Shown: positions 53,763 through 64,000 of the stretch, piece after piece
How positions within the stretch are numbered: the stretch's first letter is position 1
Layout of the letters: every line of letters starts with the position of its first letter
Assembly: GCA_012934845.2 (NCBI GenBank)
Contig: WNNJ02000020.1
Span: 1 to 64,000, forward strand
Origin: Pomphorhynchus laevis
Lineage: Eukaryota > Acanthocephala > Palaeacanthocephala > Echinorhynchida > Pomphorhynchidae
Reading direction: 5' to 3'
Length of the DNA: 64,000 nucleotides
The notes under the pieces: generated by a model
What the model saw: only the letters and a program-made list of their open reading frames with translations
Database searches by the model: none
Told to the model about the DNA's origin: nothing
Made by a program: the position numbers and the translations under genes

Positions 53763-54596
53763 CATTATATACATTTTGGTTTATCATTTGGTCGGCTTCA
53801 TCAATTATCCTCGTGTGAATTCTTTAATCCTAGATGCAGCACTGTACACTACAATCAGCGTAGGTGGACCTCATCAACAGTGAGCCCACGCCTACATTTC
53901 GTGTTTCGGTCCTTTTGATTTATCTATCAGTCAATCCCGCACAGATGATTTAAAATTATGGCGAAACAGTTTTCATTTGATCAGTTTTCATTTCCATCAC
54001 AACATCACACGGTGTGATGTATTAACACCAATTAAAAACTATATTTAAATTTGAATATTTTTTCTTTCAATTTAGTCTTGAAAATATTCTAAAGATGTTA
54101 GTAGAAACTAGCGAAATAGAATAATAAAATTAATTAATTTTCTTAATTGTTCCTGTAATTAAAATAAAATGATTTGATAACTAACAGCAAAAAGTTACAT
54201 TTTCATGTAAATTTTAAATCAAAGCAGCGAGACATGTACGTATCTGAACAATAATTGTATCGCCATCTTTCAATCATCTACAATACATTTGACTGTGATA
54301 TTATCGTATAATTATAATGGCCATATTTATGATAATTAAAAATAAATAAATCATAAGGTTTTCTTAAGAACACCTTTAGATAACCTTACACATTTTAGGG
54401 AAATATTATCATCTTACTTATGACCATGACTATACAGTTTATTGTGTTTAGGTTTTTAGATAATATTTATAGAATTTTTATGCATTTGAATTTTGTTCAA
54501 CAAAATATAAAATAACAATTTTATCACAAACTGTCATAAAATTAGTCATTTTAGCCAGATGCGGAAGAACAACGAAAAACACGCGCAAAAACACCG
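53763..54596. other. AT-rich non-coding
   Basis: No gene seen. A near-palindrome ACATCACACGGTGTGATGT at 54002-54020 has a related copy at about 55249-55268. Confidence 0.45.
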
Positions 54597-55155
54597 GCAA
54601 ATGCCAGCGCTAGGTATCTTGTGTATCAGCTAACTTATTTTATGAAAATCTCAAAACGGGAGTGATACAAATCCGCGTGAATTTTGTTAATCATATAAGC
54701 CAAACGCGGAAGAACAACGAAAAACACTGATATATGCCGTATCGTCATCACTATGACTCTTCAGTGCCAGTTCCCTTCCACTGCTGGATGCAGAAGAGGA
54801 CTAGCAGACGACAATCAACGAATCATTTGAATGGTGAACTAGAAAACCTCTAGTAAAATCATAATAGCGTGCTGAACGGGCACTACAGCTTCACCAAATA
54901 GGATCTTAGTACAAAAGCACTAGTAAATGCCAGCGCAAGGTATCCTATATATCAGCTAACTTCTTTTATTAATATTTCAAAACGAGAGTGTTACCAATCT
55001 GCGTGAATTTTGTTAGTCATTTTCGCCAGACACGGAAGAACAACGAAAAGCACTGCTAGATGCCGTTTTGTCATCACTATGACTTTTCATTGCCAGTTCC
55101 CTCCCACTGCTGGATACAGAGAAGGACAAACAGATGGCTCTATCAAAGAATCATG
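54597..55155 (+). repeat. about 230-bp direct repeats, 326 bp apart
   Basis: 54597-54825 and 54923-55155 share AAATGCCAGCGC, ATCAGCTAACTT, TGCGTGAATTTTGTTA, GGAAGAACAACGAAAA and CAGTTCCC(T/C)(T/C)CCACTGCTGGAT. A third, partial GGAAGAACAACGAAAA block is at about 54563. Unknown origin. Confidence 0.85.
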
Positions 55156-55583
55156 TGTTTGACAGACGGCTCTATCAAAAAATCATCAGATTGCCATAAA
55201 ATTATTTTCCTTTTGATGATGCATCATTAGCTAGCTTCATTGCATCATAACATCACATGGTGCGATGTATTTTTATTTTGTTAATTTATTTTACTGTTTC
55301 ATTGTCGGTTATGTAAAGTTGATGAATATTAAAGTTGATAAATCACACTCCTGGCAAGTTTATTATTGAATGTCATGTTTGTAGAGACCGCAGTAAACAT
55401 CGATGTCACTGAATCACATTGATGTAAACATTGACGTTGCTATATCGCATCCTGACTATATAATAAATTAATTTATTTTCCTGGTTGTTTTTGTAATTAA
55501 AATAAATTAAAATAGATTAAGACATTCACTTAATAAAAGCATTGGATTATGAAAATTCCTTTTAAAATAAAGTTATTAATGGC

Positions 55584-55800
55584 ATTAAATATTATATTAA
55601 ATAAATTATGCCAATTATCATAAAAATCAATACATGTTTAAACATATTTTTTATAATTTGTAATTTATAACGATATTAGTCTCTTAAAAATCATTTAATA
55701 TTAAATATTATATTAAATAAATTATGCCAGTTATCATAAAAATCAATATATTTTTAAACATTGTTTTTATAATTTGTAATTATAAATTATACAGCATAAT
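55584..55800 (+). repeat. 116-bp tandem repeat upstream of the Penelope ORF
   Basis: ATTAAATATTATATTAAATA...ATGCC(A/G)(A/G)TTATCATAAAAATCAAT begins at 55584 and again at 55700, each followed by a TTTATAATTTGTAAT end. The second unit runs into the open frame. Confidence 0.85.
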
Positions 55801-57012
55801 AGTCAAACTATATTTCATAAACATATGAGATTAATAGGACATGATATTAAAAACTGTAAATTATTTATTTTAGAACATATTATCGAAGAAAACATTTCAA
55901 TATTAAATCAAAAACTATTAGAAAAAGAAGATTTTTGGATTAAAACGCTTAATTCCATGTACCCATTAGGATTAAATGACGTGGTACAAGGAATTGGCAG
56001 AAGTAGTATAATACACAACAAACAACTATATTATAATAATCCGGTTAAACGCAAACCAAGAAGTAATGGTGATAAAAGGAATAGGAAAAATAGAGTTAAA
56101 AATATTAAAAAAGATATGTATATAAATGAACAATTAGAAATATTAAAACAACTTTTTAGTGATAATAAGCTAAAAGATCTTTATGTAAATATAAGAAGTT
56201 TTTCTAAAGATATCATATGTTCAATAAATCAAAAATTAATTAACGACTATGATAGGCTAAGTTGTATAATAGACAGTTATTGTAATACAAAATACTATAA
56301 TCGTACAATAAATGTTAATAATTACAATATAAAATATACATTAACCATAAACTTCATTAATAAATGTATAGATAACATAAATATAGCCGGACTTTTAAAT
56401 AATTCTAAAAGTAAAGAAATAATAGGGTCAGATTTAAGTAAATATATTCCTAAAATAAGATATAAACTCCTACCACCATTAGGACGAAAAATTTGTAATT
56501 ATAATAAAGAATTAAAATCGATATGTAACGATAATATTAGAAACATAATGGAAACAGAATGCAATTGTAAAAGTCTTAGTTTTGATAAAATAAATGAACA
56601 GATATGTACCCATAATCTAGAATTAATTGAAAATTGTGAATTAAGAAAGCTGCTATCAAAAGGATATAAATATAGATTAAATAATAACAACGACAAAAAA
56701 ACAATGTACAGTTCGTTATATTATAACTTAAATGATTACTTTAGTAAGCTGATTAATAGTGAAAGTTCGAATATATATAAGATAAAAATTTGGAAAGATT
56801 ATATATTTGATAAAATTAAAAATAAAATGAAAATAACAAACAATTACAAAAGGAAAGATAAAATTAATAAAGATATGTATAAAGAACTTACTAAATTAAA
56901 GGATAACTATATAATAACAACTATTGATAAAGCTAGTAATAACTTTGTCTTCATATGCAAAAAGCTTTATTATGATATACTAATGAAAGAGGTTAATCTT
57001 CGAAAAACTTAG
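55786..57012 (+). CDS. Penelope-like element ORF, GIY-YIG type, truncated at both ends
   Basis: Open from 55786; the first ATG is at 55825, giving 395 codons. Residues 1-55 are the C-terminal half of a GIY-YIG nuclease domain placed before the RT: MRLIGHDIKNCKLFILEHI, then EKEDFWIKTLNSMYPLGLND. The in-frame codons before the ATG (SQTIFHKH) extend the similarity. A basic linker (KRKPRSNGDKRNRKN) follows. A cysteine cluster is at about 249-266 (ECNCKSL...ICTHNLE). The RT begins at the end (ITTIDKASNNFVFICKKLYY). The frame then stops at 57012 next to another LINE, so palm and catalytic residues are missing. An N-terminal GIY-YIG marks the Naiad/Chlamys-type Penelope relatives rather than canonical Penelope, whose nuclease is C-terminal. 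Confidence 0.8.
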   Translation: MIQHNSQTIFHKHMRLIGHDIKNCKLFILEHIIEENISILNQKLLEKEDFWIKTLNSMYPLGLNDVVQGIGRSSIIHNKQLYYNNPVKRKPRSNGDKRNRKNRVKNIKKDMYINEQLEILKQLFSDNKLKDLYVNIRSFSKDIICSINQKLINDYDRLSCIIDSYCNTKYYNRTINVNNYNIKYTLTINFINKCIDNINIAGLLNNSKSKEIIGSDLSKYIPKIRYKLLPPLGRKICNYNKELKSICNDNIRNIMETECNCKSLSFDKINEQICTHNLELIENCELRKLLSKGYKYRLNNNNDKKTMYSSLYYNLNDYFSKLINSESSNIYKIKIWKDYIFDKIKNKMKITNNYKRKDKINKDMYKELTKLKDNYIITTIDKASNNFVFICKKLYYDILMKEVNLRKT

Positions 57013-57019
57013 TGGCCGA

Positions 57020-59330
57020 CGGATCAAATGCTCCAAGTGTATCGGTAGCCAACGGCACAAATTAGTATTGAATATGGTCAATACAATTTTACTTGTGCAT
57101 TTTCAATTCCTCAATATCTGTCGAGACACATCATGCACCATCGGTGAACGGGTATCATGGCTCTTTGCCACCTATGGTATTAAAAATCCACCGTCGGGCA
57201 GTTTACCGTCAATTCGACTGAGACCATTTTGCTTTAGCAACAGGGTACGTCGGCAGCTGTGACGGTGTGACGACTACGTATTCTAGGGCAATCCAATCAA
57301 TGTCTTTCGCAATATGCGATTAATGATTTTCAGCTGCATAAATGGGATGTACAGATCAGAAAACCCAAACGCAAAGCGACGCAATTGTCATGCTATTATC
57401 GTCCAGTCTAGTCTCATACGCGGTTATAGTATTGGCTGCGGAAATGCTCATGAATATGGAGACAAAACTGCCTTCAGTCGTGCTATGCTAACCTCATCGG
57501 TGGCGCTTTCGTGCTTGAGTCCACTGTTTCTGTAGGCTTGTTTCCGGTAGAAATCAGCCCCGCATGTTTTGGTATTCCAGCATTCCTTGTAAGTAAGCCG
57601 CGGCGTAATATGCTATGAAGCCAGGCCGAACGTTTTAAAGGATTGAGCCTGTTAGATTCTAAAATCCGCTAATCGATGCCAAAAAAGCTAACCCGGCGGT
57701 ATTTTGCATTGATGGGATTCCCAGTCCTCCCATTTTAACTGATAATGTTGCCTGATTCCACGCGCTGTCATTCAGCAGGATATTAAGAGTGCTTTCCAGG
57801 GCTAACCGTATCATTCCGTCGTATCTCTGGATTTATTGACTTTTGTAGCATGGCGAGCATGGTAGTATATGTGTTACTTTTGGTAAAGGGAATGCATTCA
57901 ATAACAACATCGCATCGTGTCTAGCCAGCAACTTAAGTCGTGCGATTGTCCAATCTAAATGTACTGTTGATTCCTCCAGATGCATGTCAACCGATGTATT
58001 ATCGCCCACTGGGACTCCAAGCATTTCAGATAGTCTGTGTTGATTAGTTATGCTCAAGGGAGAGCAGATTCGATCGCTCTGTCAGAGATAAATCCTTATG
58101 ATAACCTCACGTTTGTCCGGATTTAAAACCAAGCCAAGACCAGTACCTAAATCATATCGTTGATCAGTTTAGTGCGATTATTACTAAGCGTACAGTTGTC
58201 CATCTACCACGCTGAAATTGGGGAATTCATTAATTCAACCACCGCATGTACAGCAACGCAAGATAGCAAAGGCAAAAGCGGATCACGTTGATGCACACAC
58301 TGCTCTGAATGCAGCACGAACTTTCCGAAATAAAGACAGCTCGGTTGTATGTAACATGTATTTATCCATGGCAGAATTAGAAGAGTGTCTAGATATTACC
58401 TTGAAAATCTATCTTCACCAGAGCGGATCGGTGTCAGATCGTTGCACAGAAAATTACGAGTTGCGAGGGCAATGGCTTTAGTTTCTTTTTACACCAACTC
58501 CAAATCGACAAGGCATTAAGAATTCCAACGCCATCTCAGACACTGCGATTTGCAACCTTTGCGATTATTCTGTGCAACGTATTATCAACAGCAATAGGTC
58601 GAATACCACCGTCTGGCTTCGTAATGGTCGAAAGCTTTGCTCCAGGAAAGTCGAAGGCCACTGCGAGTGGTATCTGTCCATCCAGTGAGGGGTTTACAAA
58701 GTTAGTCAACGTATTGATGAGTCAAGTTTTGTAATTTTCTGCAGTTAATCCATTTAAGTCGAGTAAGTGCAGTGTGCTTAACCCATCGGTGCCCAAAGAC
58801 GAAGCTCTTGGTAACGATTGCAAAGCTAACACAATGAGAAGTCGGGTAACATACGATAGATAAATCATAACATCATTTGAATGTGTTGCGTGAGATGACG
58901 TTTCACTTGTTGGGCACTTTGCACGCAAAATTTGCAGTAGCTGTTCATCTGGGGGTGCCAATGTTATTAGCAGAGCTAATCAAGAGAATTGCCCGTCACG
59001 TCCCCGTCGTAGATCTTGTCGGATACTCGTCGACAGATACGATGTTCTTCTCGCTCATAGGTTTTAGCGGAGTCAGCTTCTTTGCGCTTGGATATATGGA
59101 TATCCATATGTTTAGATAGTAAATATGATCGGCTGAACGTAGTGTTCACTCAATGCTTTTGTGTCACGTTTGCCAGTTTGCTTTCGTGGAAGTGTAAGCC
59201 CGTATTGTGCTAAACATAGTAGTTTAGCACATACCAATGGTTCTGACGGAGTCTTTCCTATCGAGGTAAGCCAATTTTCCGGTTACCGCTCCCTGATATA
59301 GGATTTTTCGTATTGGAAGTGTCTCCGCAC
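57020..59330 (-). pseudogene. LINE family 5 reverse transcriptase, minus strand
   Basis: On the minus strand: GTDGLSTLHLLDLNGL at about 58750, KPDGGIRPIAVDNTLHRIIA at about 58590, then LGVPVGDN, ARHDAMLLLNAFPLPKVTHI at about 57880 and LPCSPCYKSQ. C-terminal pieces are LNDSAWNQATLSVKMGGLGI at about 57730 and AGLAFLASISG. The (K)DGGIRPIAV and HDA.LLL...PK pattern is seen in LINE-like RTs of many invertebrates. Catalytic motifs A to C (about 58100-58560) are too decayed to recognise. Heavily frameshifted. Confidence 0.65.
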
Positions 59331-59353
59331 TCATTAATCGATTTAAAGGTGTT

Positions 59354-59400
59354 TTTATATCATTTGCAGTTGGCTTTTATCATTTGCAGTTGGTTGTTAA
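59354..59400 (+). repeat. short tandem repeat
   Basis: TTATCATTTGCAGTTGG occurs twice in tandem at the junction of the two LINE fragments. Confidence 0.7.
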
Positions 59401-59404
59401 AGAT

Positions 59405-59895
59405 GAGTCAACGCTGTTGAGTAGACCAATTAGACGGTGTGGCATTAGCTACCGGTGGTATACCCGAACCGGGACATTCAGGATCACGAAGCATATGTGC
59501 TTCGACCACACATCCACATATATTGCCCAACTCTCCTGGCCCACCATCCACATCCGCGTACAACTCTGCCTTCTTCTCGTAACTTTTCGTCTCATCGCTG
59601 TCGGCTCCCCATCGTTCATCAACCTCCATTTCTTAGACAACACTCGCCCTACCTCTCTATCACTGCGTTCCCGTAATTCCCTCTTACTTCACGTTCCCAA
59701 TTACTCTAACAACGACGGTCTCCGATCTGTCCTATTCGCCACCTCACTCGCCTGGAATCAACTCCCTCTCGACGTCCGCCTCGCTCCCTCCTTTATCACA
59801 TTCAAACACCTCCTCGACACATGATTTACATTTTTTGTGGTCATGTAAGCGTGCGCTGACACGCACTTGCCACGTTAAAATAAATCTTTTTTACG
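59405..59895 (+). mobile_element. LINE family 3 3' end, plus strand
   Basis: Frame 59384-59824 ends AQLSWPTIHIRVQL, LIAVGSPSFINLHFLD, then SLSLRSRNSLLLHVPNYS and LAWNQLPLDVR...SFITFKHLLDT, stop. This is a normal LINE ORF2 C-terminus, better preserved than the minus-strand copy at 23574. The 3' UTR hairpin is CGTG-loop-CACG at 59850-59863, then AAAATAAATC. Confidence 0.85.
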
Positions 59896-60357
59896 AAGTC
59901 CACTTGCTATTAAATATTAATCTTTAAATTAATTTAAGAATAAACTTATTTTTTAAATATTTTTAAAATTAAAGTTTCAAATCGATAAAGCTACATTAAA
60001 CGCCTCGTGCCGAATTAGAATCGAAATTAATTCAATAATTACTAAATTGTTCGTATACTCAAATACTTTTAATAAAAGTTTAAGTTTAAAAAACTATAAT
60101 TTTAAAATCATTTTAGTTAAATGCCTGTGTAAGCAGATATTTTTGGATTGGCTTTGCAGTCGGTAATCGACGAACCCACCACCAAGCAGGAGGAACACTT
60201 GTTTGTGTGAGAAACAAGTGTGCCACGAGATTAGTATCGTAGCAACCAAACTTTGTTGATTGCTGCAGATAACTAAACTGTTTGTTATAGAGAAAAGATT
60301 ATTACTAGATTGCTGCTACAAACAACTAAATTGTAATGGAAAATGTTTCCTCTCAAT

Positions 60358-60500
60358 TGACGTCACGCTTTACTCTCTGTACAGATTGACACAGATGCAA
60401 CTGATCTGTGTCAGTAGATGCTGTTGTCATGCAACACGAGCAATTCTGCATTGGATATAAAGCAGCGTTAAACTACCAACGCACATGTGTTGCTGATTCA
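60358..60500 (+). promoter_or_regulatory. candidate promoter: CRE, TATA box, initiator
   Basis: A perfect cAMP-response element TGACGTCA at 60358-60365 lies about 100 bp before TATAAAG at 60456-60462. TTCAGC at 60497-60502 could be the initiator, though 44 bp from the TATA box is longer than usual. Sequence from 60160 to 60900 is less A/T-rich than its surroundings and contains GAGA/CA-rich runs (60546-60575), as in 5' UTRs. Confidence 0.45.
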
Positions 60501-60899
60501 GCGCTCTGCACAGCGAACTGCTGTGCACAAAAGCAATTTTCTCTCTAGCAGTAGAGAGAGAGCAAAACACACACATACTTATTGCGAAACAAAGAGAAAG
60601 AAAAACAGCGCATTTGATTGTGTGTTTCTCTACATTGTGATAACCGTAGCAGAAGTTATACGTGCGTGAAGAGGAGAAGCGTTTATAGAGTAGAGAAGTG
60701 AAAAAATATACGCCGGCAACGACGATCGCACTCTCTAAGAAGATTGTGAGAAACAGGGAACAACGAATTATATTATATATATAGCTGCTTATATCTCCGG
60801 GGTTGATTTCACCACGACACAGTGAAATAGGCAGCAGCTTGAAGCAAAAACAGAAAAACTTTCAAATTTAATTTACATTTATTTATTTCAATAAGGAAC

Positions 60900-61046
60900 A
60901 TGTCCGCTACTGTGGACTCTGTTAATGAGCTGAAAACTGCCTCGGTGGTCGCTACCGAGGTCTTCGATCAAAAACTGTCTGTTGGTGTAAAAACTAAACA
61001 GAATAAAAGGTTCGCAACTCATTTTTTAAACGAACATAATAAATAG
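60900..61046 (+). CDS. short ORF, possible first exon of a host gene
   Basis: The ATG at 60900 has a good context (GGAACATGT). 48 codons start MSATVDSVNELKTASVVATE then VFDQKLSVGVKTKQNKR. It is about 400 nt downstream of the candidate promoter, and the non-A/T-biased codons suggest real coding. Either it ends at TAG 61044-61046, or it splices before that. GGTTCG at 61008 is only a weak donor; a strong AAG-GTAAGA donor at 61092 lies past the stop. I do not recognise the protein. Confidence 0.35.
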   Translation: MSATVDSVNELKTASVVATEVFDQKLSVGVKTKQNKRFATHFLNEHNK

Positions 61047-61656
61047 TTAGACAAATAAACAAAAAATTAAATTAAAAATATAACAGAGAAGGTAAGAATA
61101 AAATTTTTAAAGTTTTAGCATTTAGCCATTTACTCTGGTTCAAATACTTCTCTGACTGTTAGCTGGCTATCAAACTCGGCTATCGAGAGAGATAATTGTC
61201 AATCTAATCCCGGTAATTGATTAGTGATTCACTAATCATTAGAAACAAGCTACCTAATCAGCAAATAGGGATTTGTTAAAGAATCTTGATCTCTGATCGT
61301 TAAGAAAAAACTTAATCTGTTTGATCAAACTTGAAATTAATTCAAATTTTAAACATGTGTGACCCTTTTAGGCGGGGATTCAAAATTATTCAACATCCAT
61401 TCCGGTCCACTAAGGCCACTTTATGCACACAATTAATGCTTGCGATAAATCAAATGGCAAGCCGCAGCGTAACACTAGAGATCGTCGGTTATATAACACC
61501 TAAATATTACATCAAGATCACTAACAATAAAGATTATCGTATTATAAAAATTTATAATTTAATAAATAAAAAATAGTTTAATTATTTTTATTTTTAATTT
61601 AAAATTTTATTTGTTGTTAATTAATTTTATATTTGCGCATTAAAGGAATTTAAAAT

Positions 61657-61897
61657 TAATTGATTGTATTTAGAAAAATTTAAAATTTTTAAGAATTTCT
61701 TTTAATTTTTGTTTGTTTCTAATTGAGTTAAATTATATCTTTAGTTTAAAGATAAATTTTGTTGTTTTAATTTTTTTTTTAAATTTATTGTTTTAATTGA
61801 TTGTATTTAGAAAAATTTAAAATTTTTAAGAATTTCTTTTAATTTTTGTTTGTTTCTAATTGAGTTAAATTATATCTTTAGTTTAAAGATAAATTTT
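61657..61897 (+). repeat. 104-bp direct repeat
   Basis: 61657-61760 and 61794-61897 appear identical (TAATTGATTGTATTTAGAAA ... AAAGATAAATTTT), 137 bp apart. Confidence 0.88.
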
Positions 61898-64000
61898 AAG
61901 AATTTAAAAAATTTAAACTTAGTTTGTTCCTAATTGGTTTAAATTATAATTTTATTTTTTAAATTAATTTTAACAATTTTAAATTAATTTAATTATTTGT
62001 TTCTTATTCGCATTTTGCTTTGATTAATTATAAATTAAAATAATTTAAAATTAAATTAAAACCTAAAGAATTTAAGGATTGGAACTATAACTTTTATCTT
62101 TTATTAATTGATTTAAATTATAATTACTATTATTTAAAGTTAAATTTTAAGAATAGAAAAGAATTTTAACTTTGGATTTATTAACATTTTTGTATTTAAA
62201 GAATTTTAAATAAAATTAATTTAAAATAAAATTATAATTTTATTTTAAAAATTCATTTTAAGAATTTAAGGAAATTTAATTTTTGTTTCGAATCTGTTCA
62301 AATGTTTGTATTTAAGTAATTTTAAATAAAAAAAATCTAAAATTAAATTATATCTGATTTTTTATTTAATTTTTAAAACTTAAACGAATTTTAAGGATTT
62401 TAACTATAACTTTAATTTTTTACTAATTGAATTAAATTAAAATTTTATTTATCAATTTATTTAAATAACTAGCAAGAAATTTTATTTACGTTTGTTTGTA
62501 AATAATTTGTTTGCTTTATCATTTGTAATTTAATATTGTGTTCGCTTATTTTATAAAATTCTGCGTATTTCCTTCTATCAATTATTTTATTTTTATATTT
62601 ATGATTCTAATGTATTATTAAGACTTAATTTTTGACCATTTAAATTGTATTTAAATATTATATATACTAAATTCGAGGAAATGAATGACGTAAATATTTT
62701 TAATTGGAACTATATCATTGTTGCAACTATGATTTTATTAAAATTTTGGCGATTTTGTACATTTCTAAATTTAAATGTGCAGAATCAATGATGTTTATAG
62801 ATAATTTAAAAATCAGGGTAATTTCTGAGTTCAGTTAAACCCGAATATTGTTCTGCTGAACCTGAACTATCTTAGTTGAACCTGAATTTTATATTTTATA
62901 TCAGTATTTTATGTAGATGAATCTAAACTTTATTAATTAATTCATAAAAATTAACTTTTATTTTAAATTTCTTAAATTTTAACTTGAAATAAATATAAAT
63001 CGTATAGCATCTTATATAATTATTTATTATTTACCTTTATGTTTGACTTATATAAAATACATTTTGACTCAGTTTTCTGATTTGATTACTTTAATAATTT
63101 TATCGATGACTAAATATATTTTCAGTTTATAAAATATCCCGTTTATAAATTTCATAGACTCAGTTATCTAATTTAAAATAAACCTAAAAAATAACGATGT
63201 TGAGTGTAAAGTATAAAATTATATTAATTTCTTTCTGGCTAATGCTGAATATTAACTGAATACTTAACGGGAATAAATTGTAGGAACTCAAAAATAAAAA
63301 TGCTGTAACATTTCGGGTTGATGCTTGCTTGTAAACAAAATGTTCCTACTGTTGAACTTTATATTTTTTAATAAATCTAAACCAAGTAGAAAATTGAAAG
63401 ATTTAAATTTGTAATTGAATTTTTTCCACGTAAAACTTGCATTTTGATTCTAATTTGTGACAAGTTTGTTACATATTGTAATCACAATGACTTATTAATT
63501 AGTTTTTAAATATTTTGTGAATTTTCATCTTGTGATATAATAATGGCATGTATCTGGTATCTGAATACCTTAATGTTCAAGTTTTAGTTTTTTAGAATAT
63601 ATTCGTATACCAATATATTCGTATATTGATACTGGCAGATACCACGTTAATTGCATAAGTAGAATAATAAATGAATAATAATCAAGTAGATGTAGTTTAG
63701 TCATAAATATTCAAAAAGTAGTTTTAAATTACCTTTTCTTTATAATGTAAATATTAAAAATAAAATGAATTTGGTTTTGTTGCTACAATATGTTAAGAGC
63801 TCTTATAAATGCTAGCTTATATTCCTCTAGCAATACAAGGGCGAGACCAGCAACACTCACAAGGAACTGCCTTTGATGTCAATTATCCCCTTACATAATT
63901 GAGAATTTTGCATAATTATTATTAATAATATTACTTTATATGGCTTCTCGTGCTTGGGTGGTGATCAGTTACAATCTAACAGATTTAAACAACAGTTGAT
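61898..64000. other. very AT-rich non-coding tail of window
   Basis: No coding sequence recognised. 62930-63070 (minus strand) resembles the body of the dispersed repeat (AATTCATAAAAATTAACTTT, ACTTGAAATAAATATAAAT). It may be intron or intergenic sequence downstream of the candidate first exon at 60900. Confidence 0.45.

Overview
This is an AT-rich animal (invertebrate) nuclear window that is mostly transposable-element debris around one clear host gene. There are no bacterial-style operons. Genes are split by spliceosomal introns, polyadenylation signals are AATAAA, and almost every long reading frame belongs to a retroelement. The element mix is non-LTR families with APE or restriction-like endonucleases, RTE, a GIY-YIG-type Penelope-like element and a gag-pol LTR element, which fits many invertebrates. 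Two introns of only 42 and 54 nt mean a compact-intron animal. I cannot place the species further.

Layout. 268-8205 holds two diverged copies of one two-ORF LINE family, arranged head to head (copy A minus, copy B plus). 8205-16700 is very AT-rich. It carries foldback (MITE-like) elements, hammerhead-like hairpins, Penelope scraps and a dispersed family of repeats with a conserved hairpin. 16815-17200 is the tail of an RTE LINE. 18200-22440 is a broken LINE whose ORF1 starts with a cysteine-rich domain. 22610-24990 is a mosaic of permuted Penelope reverse-transcriptase pieces split by another LINE tail. 25129-28396 (minus) is adenine phosphoribosyltransferase in four exons; its 2.6-kb second intron carries a 17-bp minisatellite. 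A near-perfect inverted repeat flanks its first two coding exons. 29329-29937 is an RTE fragment with an intron-containing piece of the same APRT gene embedded in it. 29940-34860 is a CR1-like LINE with both ORFs open. 36125-36850 is a 20-bp minisatellite. 37380-41705 is a second, decayed CR1/L2-like LINE. 41785-44990 holds two opposed copies of a LINE with signs of a restriction-like endonuclease. 45080-51270 is a third copy of the first LINE family, interrupted by a complete young LTR retrotransposon (47163-51221) with 5-bp target duplications. 51270-55800 is mostly repeats. 55786-57012 is the 5' half of a GIY-YIG Penelope-like element. 57020-59890 has two more LINE fragments. 60358-61046 looks like a host promoter and first exon. 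The rest, to 64000, is AT-rich non-coding sequence.

How it fits together. APRT (purine salvage) is the only host gene I can reconstruct. Its four exons join without a frameshift into 193 codons, and all the expected phosphoribosyltransferase motifs are present. The other coding sequence is selfish. The LTR element (257-bp LTRs differing at one base, intact gag and pol, and an A-AAA-AAC shift site in the overlap) and the CR1-like LINE look youngest. The Penelope, RTE and other LINE pieces are old. Several repeats touch the host gene directly and may have reshaped it.
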